Origin: CAXBYZ01 sp963980215
Lineage (GTDB): Bacteria > Patescibacteriota > Microgenomatia > UBA1400 > CG1-02-47-37
Assembly (NCBI GenBank): GCA_963980215.1
Contig: CAXBYZ010000027.1
Coordinates: 1 to 9,503, forward strand
Length of the DNA stretch: 9,503 nt
Direction of reading: 5' to 3'
Position numbers and translations under genes: made by a program. Position 1 is the stretch's first letter; each line of letters starts with the position of its first letter. This document shows positions 5,330 to 9,503 of the stretch, in pieces. Below the pieces are notes generated by a model. The model made no database searches, was not told the origin of the DNA, and saw only the letters and a program-made list of their open reading frames with translations.

Positions 5330-5356
5330 CTGGCACTCAGTATTAGTGAGTGCTAA
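5330..5356 (-). promoter_or_regulatory. CIRCE operator (HrcA site)
   Basis: CTGGCACTC (5330-5338), a 9-nt spacer, GAGTGCTAA (5348-5356). Consensus CIRCE is TTAGCACTC-N9-GAGTGCTAA; one arm is perfect, the other differs at its first and third bases. It lies just downstream of the hsp20 -10 box, where HrcA would block transcription at normal temperature. This predicts an hrcA gene elsewhere in the genome. Confidence 0.92.
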
Positions 5357-5360
5357 ATAT

Positions 5361-5389
5361 AGTTTAGTAAAAATTAGTTTTTTTGTCAA
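5361..5389 (-). promoter_or_regulatory. hsp20 promoter
   Basis: On the minus strand, TTGACA (5389-5384), a 17-nt spacer, and TAAACT (5366-5361). Transcription would start in or at the edge of the CIRCE element, the classic layout for HrcA repression of a housekeeping-sigma promoter. Confidence 0.85.
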
Positions 5390-5528
5390 GCTGTGAATTT
5401 TATATATCTATTAAGGGTTGGTTGGATGCTTGTCGAATGGTGTAGTTCTTAATTTACTTATAGTTCGTGTTAACTCATGACAAGGGAGCAAAGTATACAT
5501 ATGTGACGCGATTGATGGGATGATTATG
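5390..5528. other. Intergenic stretch without recognisable content
   Basis: Between the hsp20 promoter and the fic promoter region I find no open frame, no tRNA-like cloverleaf and no strong hairpin. GGATGATTATGACTCGA at its right edge resembles the RAYT 3'-end repeat only loosely. Confidence 0.5.
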
Positions 5529-5540
5529 ACTCGATTACTC

Positions 5541-5569
5541 TTGACAAAATCGGGTCAATTTGGTAAAAT
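5541..5569 (+). promoter_or_regulatory. fic promoter with inverted repeat over -35
   Basis: TTGACA (5541-5546), a 17-nt spacer, and TAAAAT (5564-5569). The predicted start of transcription falls at the ATG at 5576, so the mRNA should be leaderless. TTGAC (5541-5545) and GTCAA (5554-5558) form an inverted repeat across the -35 and spacer, a possible operator. No Shine-Dalgarno site precedes the ATG. Confidence 0.7.
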
Positions 5570-5575
5570 TTGGTT

Positions 5576-6610
5576 ATGTTTGAGCCAAAATATTGGATAA
5601 GTGAAGTGTTGTCAGAACTATTAACTAAGATTGCGGTTTTGAGGGAGAAGATTTCTTCGGCAAAGGTATTACCAAAAAGAGAAGTATTTTTAACTAGAAA
5701 AGCTAGAGCTAGAATGATTCATTCTTCAACGGCAATTGAAGGAAACCCTTTAAATTTGAGGGATGTGGAGGCAGTGATGGCTGGGAAGGTGGTGACGGGA
5801 ACGACTAAAAAAGATATTTTGGAAGTGGTAAATTATCAAGAGGTGTTGGAGTTTATTGATAAAGTGAAGAATAAAAAAAGATTTTCTTGGGAGGAGGGTA
5901 TTTTAGGGATCCATAAAATAACCACTAAGGATATTTTAGGGGGGAAGGAGTGTGGAAAGTATAGAAAGGAATTGGTTTATATTATTGAACGGCCGAGTAA
6001 TAAAATTATTTATACCGCCCCGAAAGCAGAAGTAGCAATTAAGATGATGAAGGATTTTTCGGAATGGTTAAAACGGGTAGAGTTGAGCAATATTTCTCCG
6101 GTAGTGATGGCAGCGATTGGCCATCATCAATTAGTAACAATACATCCTTTTGTTGACGGAAATGGGAGAACCGCTCGAGCTTTGGCGACTTTAATCCTTT
6201 ATAGGCGAAATTATGATGTTAAAAAATTATTTGCCCTGGAGGATTATTATAATCTTGATAGACAAAGATATTATCAAGAGATTGAAAAGGTTAGAAAGAA
6301 AAAAGATTTAACGGGATGGATCGAGTATTTTGCTCAGGGTTTTTTGGTGGAACTAGAACAGGTGTGGGAACAAATTGAAAATTTTACTGTAGAAGTTAAA
6401 ACTGGTAAGGAAGTAGTTTATTTATCAAAAAGACAAAGGCAGATTTTAGATTTTATAGCAGTTAATGGAAAGATATATAGATCTGATGTGGTGGATATTT
6501 CGAGTGTAAGTGCAAAAACTGCCTATAGGGAGCTAGAGTGGTTAAGAAGGGAAGAGTTTATTTTGCGAAGAAGGAGGGGTCCGGCTACATATTATCAATT
6601 GGCTCGATAG
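5576..6610 (+). CDS. Fic family protein (probable AMPylase) with N-terminal inhibitory motif and C-terminal wHTH
   Basis: A 344-residue Fic protein. Fic enzymes usually transfer AMP from ATP to a hydroxyl side chain of a target protein. The full active motif HPFVDGNGRTAR is at about 190-201, with catalytic H190 and the anion-binding GNGR loop. An N-terminal inhibitory helix motif STAIEGN (about 51-57, [S/T]xxxE[G/N]) makes this a class II, self-inhibited Fic; its glutamate normally blocks ATP gamma-phosphate binding. Residues about 283-342 look like a winged helix (LSKRQRQILDFIAVNG ... KTAYRELEWLRREEFILRRR), suggesting DNA binding, perhaps at its own promoter. I chose ATG 5576 over TTG 5570 because 5570 lies only 1 nt past the -10 box, upstream of the predicted transcript start. 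There is no adjacent antitoxin; inhibition is built in. Confidence 0.93.
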   Translation: MFEPKYWISEVLSELLTKIAVLREKISSAKVLPKREVFLTRKARARMIHSSTAIEGNPLNLRDVEAVMAGKVVTGTTKKDILEVVNYQEVLEFIDKVKNKKRFSWEEGILGIHKITTKDILGGKECGKYRKELVYIIERPSNKIIYTAPKAEVAIKMMKDFSEWLKRVELSNISPVVMAAIGHHQLVTIHPFVDGNGRTARALATLILYRRNYDVKKLFALEDYYNLDRQRYYQEIEKVRKKKDLTGWIEYFAQGFLVELEQVWEQIENFTVEVKTGKEVVYLSKRQRQILDFIAVNGKIYRSDVVDISSVSAKTAYRELEWLRREEFILRRRRGPATYYQLAR

Positions 6611-6623
6611 GTAAAGATTTGGA

Positions 6624-6672
6624 TTTGGGTAGCTCTTGGCATATGTAAATCTATGTTGGGACTGTCCCTGTA
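6624..6672 (-). pseudogene. Decayed RAYT 5' end plus REP-like palindrome
   Basis: TCTTGGCATATGT (6634-6646) is identical to 643-655, where it spans the RAYT start codon; the next bases (ATCTA) also match. On the minus strand it gives ATG CCA AGA (MPR), then loses about 13 nt relative to the intact gene, and similarity resumes in CCCAAATC. Upstream it joins directly to CTATGTT plus a REP-like core (AGGGACAGTCCC, minus strand). This corresponds to 696-714 with 36 bp missing between two CTA triplets (660-662 and 696-698). It is therefore a remnant of a second RAYT element that lost its promoter region and body. Confidence 0.7.
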
Positions 6673-8090
6673 AGGTTGATGGGCTTGGTGATGCCGACTC
6701 GGTTGACAAAGTAGCGGTCGTGAGAAACCAGTAGAAGCGTGCCCTTGAAGTTGCTTAGGGAATTTTCGATGACTTCTTTGGTTTCGATATCTAAGTGGTT
6801 GGTGGGCTCGTCTAGGATTAAAAAGTCGTAGTCGTTGTAGGCAAAGATGGAGAAGGCAAACCTAGCTCTTTGGCCAGGACTGAGGTTTTTGACCTTCTTT
6901 TTTAAGTCTTCATCTTTAAAGAGAAACTTTTTTAGGTTACCAAAGGCTTTGCCGAATGGACAGTGGGTGTCCTCAAGGTATTGTTCAAGTAAGCTGTTTT
7001 CGTAGTTTAGGGCAGTTTGCTTTTGAGCAAAGTAACCAATTTTCATTCGCTCTCCTAACTTAATGTCTCCGCTGGTTGGTTTTTCTTCTTTTAGAATAAG
7101 TTTTAAGATGGTGGTCTTGCCGGTGCCGTTTGGTCCGTAGAGCCAGACTTTTTCTCCACCATAGATAGAGAAAGAAAGGTCTCTGAAGACAGTTGATTGG
7201 TCATATTTCTTGGTAACAGCATTAAGTTTGAGCATGACTTTTAAGTGAGTGATGTCGGTTTTGAAGTTGACGCTTGAGATTTTATCTTTAGCGTACTCTG
7301 TCTTTTCGTTTTCACCTTCGGTTTCTCTAACAATTCTTTTTTTGGCTGATCTAATGGCTTTACCTCGAGCTTTTCCGTCTGATTTTTTTCTGGCGTTGGC
7401 TAGAAGTCTTTCTAGGCTAGCTTTTTTCTTGAGAAAGACTTTGTACTCGTTGCCTTGCTTTTCGATAAGATCTAACTTGGCTTGCTGGTAGTCGTCGTAG
7501 TTGCCAACAAACCTTAGCATTTGTTGTTTTTCTATCTCCCAGATTTCATCGACGACGTTGTTTAGAAACTGTCTGTCGTGAGAAATTAGGGCAACGGTGA
7601 TGTCTAGTTTTTTGATGTAGTTTTCAAACCACTGGATACCTTCGATGTCCAAGTGATTGGTGGGTTCGTCGATTAGGAGTGTAGTAGGCTCTCCCAAGAG
7701 AATCTCTATCATTTTTAGTTTCATTTGCTGACCTTCGCTTAAGGTAGAGATTTTTTGGTTTGGGTTGTAGTTATTAAATCCTAATCTACTAACCAGTTCA
7801 TCAATACGGTAGGACTCCCAGTCGTGATCGAGGAAAGTGAGGAGGTATTTTTCAACGGTGGTGTTGGGGAAGTTAAATTCTTGAGGAATGTAGCCGATGA
7901 TTTCTTGATTGGTTTGCATGTTGCCGTGATCTGACTCCTCTAGGCCAACGATGATTTTAAAGAGAGTGGTTTTACCACAACCGTTGGCTCCGACGAGACC
8001 GATTTTTTTACCATTGCCCAACTTGAAGCTAATGTCATTAAAGACAGAGCCAGAGGTGAAACTTTTTTCTAACTTGGTGGCGACGATCAT
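6651..8090 (-). CDS. ABC-F family ATPase (EttA/Uup-like), C-terminus replaced by REP sequence
   Basis: A 479-residue soluble protein with two ABC domains and no membrane part; ABC-F proteins act on the ribosome in translation regulation, stalling relief or antibiotic protection. Domain 1: Walker A GANGCGKT (34-41), signature LSEGQ (117-121), Walker B LLIDEPTNHLD (138-148), switch H171. The charged linker (about 200-280) carries the Lys/Arg-rich KKKASLERLLANARKKSDGK region. Domain 2: GPNGTGKT (319-326), LSPGQ (403-407), LILDEPTNHLD (424-434), SHDRYF (456-461). Both sites look active. The protein stops 18 residues after SHDRYF; its tail TGTVPT and TAG are encoded by a REP-like remnant, so the usual final strand and 'ENG...GNY' tail are lost. 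No SD is visible; a TAAAAT -10-like box (8101-8106) lies 10 nt from the ATG. No resistance specificity can be deduced. Confidence 0.92.
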   Translation of the reverse strand: MIVATKLEKSFTSGSVFNDISFKLGNGKKIGLVGANGCGKTTLFKIIVGLEESDHGNMQTNQEIIGYIPQEFNFPNTTVEKYLLTFLDHDWESYRIDELVSRLGFNNYNPNQKISTLSEGQQMKLKMIEILLGEPTTLLIDEPTNHLDIEGIQWFENYIKKLDITVALISHDRQFLNNVVDEIWEIEKQQMLRFVGNYDDYQQAKLDLIEKQGNEYKVFLKKKASLERLLANARKKSDGKARGKAIRSAKKRIVRETEGENEKTEYAKDKISSVNFKTDITHLKVMLKLNAVTKKYDQSTVFRDLSFSIYGGEKVWLYGPNGTGKTTILKLILKEEKPTSGDIKLGERMKIGYFAQKQTALNYENSLLEQYLEDTHCPFGKAFGNLKKFLFKDEDLKKKVKNLSPGQRARFAFSIFAYNDYDFLILDEPTNHLDIETKEVIENSLSNFKGTLLLVSHDRYFVNRVGITKPINLTGTVPT

Positions 8091-8146
8091 AGTAGGGGGT
8101 ATTTTAACACTAAAAAGTTGCTTATTTATGTTGAGTGAGTTGCTGG

Positions 8147-8152
8147 TAAGAT
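8147..8152 (+). promoter_or_regulatory. Possible -10 box of the arsM-like gene
   Basis: TAAGAT ends 6 nt before the ATG at 8159, matching the -10-to-ATG distance of the ATPase and fic genes, so the transcript may be leaderless. I see no good -35 box at 16-18 nt (the best are weak AT-rich hexamers), so support is limited. Confidence 0.3.
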
Positions 8153-8158
8153 ATATGA

Positions 8159-8890
8159 ATGAAGAATAATAGAGCAGTTAAGAAAACGATAGAAACAGCT
8201 TATGCGAGGATGGCACAAGCTCCGGTTTGTGGTTGTGGTAACCAAAAAGCTCAAAGACAGTCTGGGGAAATGGGGTATTCCGAGAAGGAGATGGATCAAG
8301 TACCTGCCGGTTCTAATATGGGTTTGGGGTGTGGTAATCCGGTGGCGATTGCCTCGTTGAAACCGGGAGAAGTGGTTTTGGATTTGGGTTCAGGGGCAGG
8401 ATTTGATGTTTTTTTGGCAGCAAGAAAGGTGGGTAAAACTGGAAAAGTAATTGGGGTGGATATGACTGACGAAATGTTGGTAAAAGCAAAAGATAATGCT
8501 AGCAAGGGTGGGTTTTCTAACACTGAGTTTAGAAAAGGGGATATTGAGGACTTGCCGGTTTCTGACAATGAAGTCGATGTGGTGATCTCTAACTGTGTGA
8601 TCAACTTGGCCCCAGATAAGAAAAAGGTTTTTAGGGAAATTTTTAGAGTGTTAAAGCCCGGTGGTCGAGTAATGGTTTCGGATGTGGTGTTGACAAAACC
8701 TTTGCCTAAAAAAATTAAAAATGACGAAGAATTACTTAGTGGTTGTGTGAGTGGAGCAATACTAAAAGATGATTATTTGGAGTTATTGAGGAAAGTGGGG
8801 TTTTCTGGGATTGAAATTTATAAAGAAAATGAAGGATTTTTAAAGAATTTTACAGTTAGCATGACTTACTTAGCCAGGAAAGCTAAATAG
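8159..8890 (+). CDS. arsM: Arsenite S-adenosylmethionine methyltransferase (ArsM-like)
   Basis: A 243-residue class I SAM-dependent methyltransferase matching ArsM/AS3MT, which methylates trivalent arsenic. Signature MGYSEKEMDQVPAGSNMGLG (38-57) runs into CGNP. SAM motifs are VLDLGSGAGFD (73-83) and VIGVDMTDEM (97-106); ISNCVINLAPDKKKVF (143-158) and RVLKPGGRVMVSDVV (163-177) are also diagnostic. The three conserved arsenic-binding cysteines are present as C58 (GLGCG), C146 (SNC) and C196 (SGC). C24 and C26 near the N-terminus (APVCGCG) may substitute for the fourth cysteine of longer enzymes. No arsR, arsenic pump or reductase is in the window. Its neighbour, the ABC-F gene, is divergent across 68 bp. 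No SD is visible; ATG 8159 gives the full family N-terminus. Confidence 0.9.
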   Translation: MKNNRAVKKTIETAYARMAQAPVCGCGNQKAQRQSGEMGYSEKEMDQVPAGSNMGLGCGNPVAIASLKPGEVVLDLGSGAGFDVFLAARKVGKTGKVIGVDMTDEMLVKAKDNASKGGFSNTEFRKGDIEDLPVSDNEVDVVISNCVINLAPDKKKVFREIFRVLKPGGRVMVSDVVLTKPLPKKIKNDEELLSGCVSGAILKDDYLELLRKVGFSGIEIYKENEGFLKNFTVSMTYLARKAK

Positions 8891-8899
8891 GGGTGACTA

Positions 8900-8928
8900 T
8901 TGCTATTTTTATAGATAAAACATATACT
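8900..8928 (+). promoter_or_regulatory. Putative promoter of the zinc-ribbon/RGG gene
   Basis: TTGCTA (8900-8905), a 17-nt spacer, and TATACT (8923-8928). The start would be near 8935, giving a leader of about 24 nt that contains the AGGAGA Shine-Dalgarno site (8948-8953). The -10 is good and the -35 moderate. Confidence 0.5.
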
Positions 8929-8958
8929 TCGGGTTGTTAGTAAGACTAGGAGAAATAT

Positions 8959-9459
8959 ATGAGTAACTTTAATTTTAGTGATAGATCAAGGGGTGGAAGA
9001 GATTCCTCTCGAGGAGGTTTTGGTGGAGGGGATCGAAGAAGAACTGAGATGCACGATGCAGTTTGTGATGAGTGCGGTAATGACTGTAAAGTTCCTTTTA
9101 GGCCAAGTGGAGATAAACCAATATACTGCAGTAATTGTTTTGAAGGAAAAGCCACTAGAGATAGAGACAGATCACCTCGAGGAGGTGGAAGACGAGACTT
9201 TGGAAGAGATAGAGACAACAGAAGACCTTCGTCTGGTGCTAGTGTTGATGCTAAGAGCATTGAGAAGTTAACTCAGAACATTGAAGTTTTAAACAAAAAA
9301 CTAAACACAATCATTGAGTTAATGTCTTCTAAAAAAGGTGTTACTGCTGTTGAGTCTAAACCCAAGAAAGAAAAGAAGGCGAAAAAACCAGCTAAGCCTA
9401 AGAAAGAAAAGAAGGCTGATCCGGTAGAGATCTTGATAGAAGAGAAAAAAGAAGAGTAA
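8959..9459 (+). CDS. CxxC-x17-CxxC zinc-ribbon protein with RGG-like and lysine-rich regions
   Basis: A 166-residue protein. The core is a CxxC-x17-CxxC zinc ribbon (C36, C39, C57, C60) preceded by MHDAV and containing KVPFRPSGDKPIYC, a domain recurrent in CPR genomes and some archaea; its function is unknown. It is flanked by Arg/Gly-rich stretches (RSRGGRDSSRGGFGGGDRRR at 9-28; RSPRGGGRRDFGRDRDNRR at 71-89) that resemble RNA-binding RGG boxes. Residues 97-123 (AKSIEKLTQNIEVLNKKLNT...) could form a short coiled coil. The tail is a lysine/alanine/proline repeat with an acidic end (EILIEEKKEE). A nucleic-acid-binding role is inferred from composition. The start has AGGAG at 6-nt spacing. An alternative frame is open over much of the gene because of the repetitive composition, but it lacks these motifs. 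Confidence 0.88.
   Translation: MSNFNFSDRSRGGRDSSRGGFGGGDRRRTEMHDAVCDECGNDCKVPFRPSGDKPIYCSNCFEGKATRDRDRSPRGGGRRDFGRDRDNRRPSSGASVDAKSIEKLTQNIEVLNKKLNTIIELMSSKKGVTAVESKPKKEKKAKKPAKPKKEKKADPVEILIEEKKEE
9364..9416 (+). repeat. Internal 17-bp repeat in the lysine-rich tail
   Basis: AAGAAAGAAAAGAAGGC occurs at 9364-9380 and 9400-9416, a 36-bp period, encoding two KKEKKA blocks separated by a KKPAKP-like segment. This indicates tail growth by internal duplication, as in other Lys/Ala/Pro-rich tails. Confidence 0.6.
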
Positions 9460-9463
9460 AATA

Positions 9464-9479
9464 AAGCCATGAATGGTTT
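9464..9479 (+). terminator. Weak terminator-like hairpin after the zinc-ribbon gene
   Basis: AAGCCA (9464-9469) pairs with TGGTTT (9474-9479) with one G-T pair and a 4-nt loop, followed by a broken T-run. It sits just past the stop codon, but the stem is short and the window ends soon after. Confidence 0.25.
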
Positions 9480-9503
9480 GTTTGAGTTAATATTACTTGC
9501 ATT

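Noticed and set aside
5400..5540. tRNA-like sequence (TAGTTCGTGTTAACTC region)
   Set aside because: No acceptor stem or cloverleaf can be assembled around it.
5529..5555. Calling this hairpin a confirmed RAYT end as an annotated feature
   Set aside because: Sequence similarity to the proven repeat is too loose; kept only as a tentative finding.
5570..5575. TTG start of the Fic protein two codons upstream of the ATG
   Set aside because: It lies 1 nt past the -10 box and upstream of the predicted transcription start; the ATG at 5576 fits better.
8885..8908. AAATAG/CTATTT hairpin with T-run as an arsM terminator
   Set aside because: The stem is six weak, mostly A-T pairs with a 12-nt loop and overlaps the promoter of the next gene.
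8978..9271. 97-codon plus-strand frame inside the zinc-ribbon gene
   Set aside because: It is a frame shadow produced by the Arg/Gly-rich repetitive composition; it has no recognisable motif and no separate SD site.

Overview
The window is AT-rich bacterial DNA with short intergenic gaps and small proteins. TGA acts as a stop (it ends ssb), so the SR1/Gracilibacteria code does not apply. A CarD-type regulator beside ssb, a CxxC-x17-CxxC zinc-ribbon protein with RGG-like flanks, a DUF4143 ATPase, a stand-alone Fic protein and an IS200-like REP-associated transposase together suggest a Candidate Phyla Radiation (Patescibacteria) genome, perhaps Microgenomates-like. That placement is inference from gene content; no rRNA is present.

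Layout. 1-1280 is a mobile-element zone: a minus-strand REP-associated tyrosine transposase (RAYT, 22-651), a REP-like palindrome at its 5' side (701-716), a small 4-TM membrane protein (726-1076), an orphan reading-frame remnant, and a second copy of the RAYT 3' terminus (1177-1214). 1279-2436 encodes a DUF4143 ATPase; three REP-like units follow its stop codon directly. 2500-4786 is a housekeeping-like operon: ssb, a carD/cdnL-like regulator and an ATP-grasp ligase, each overlapping the next by 11 nt, then a small unknown ORF. 4842-5389 is a complete minus-strand heat-shock unit: promoter, CIRCE operator, strong SD, hsp20 and intrinsic terminator. 5541-6610 is a Fic protein with its own promoter. 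6624-6672 is a decayed RAYT 5' end plus REP that supplies the stop codon of a minus-strand ABC-F ATPase (6651-8090). Divergent from it is an arsM-type arsenite methyltransferase (8159-8890), followed by the zinc-ribbon/RGG protein (8959-9459).

Main reading. RAYT end sequences occur more than once. The intact unit runs 3'-end hairpin, transposase, REP (15-716). The same order and orientation recurs at 1177-2486, but with the DUF4143 ATPase in place of the transposase, and a decayed 5' end + REP lies just after fic. I infer that RAYT-related ends have mobilised or bracketed accessory single-gene modules here. The ATPase and fic genes also share a promoter style: TTGACA/TAAAAT boxes with an inverted repeat over the -35 box and the predicted transcription start on the ATG, implying leaderless mRNAs. 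The other well-supported genes with their own start signals (ssb, hsp20, the zinc-ribbon gene) use Shine-Dalgarno sites.
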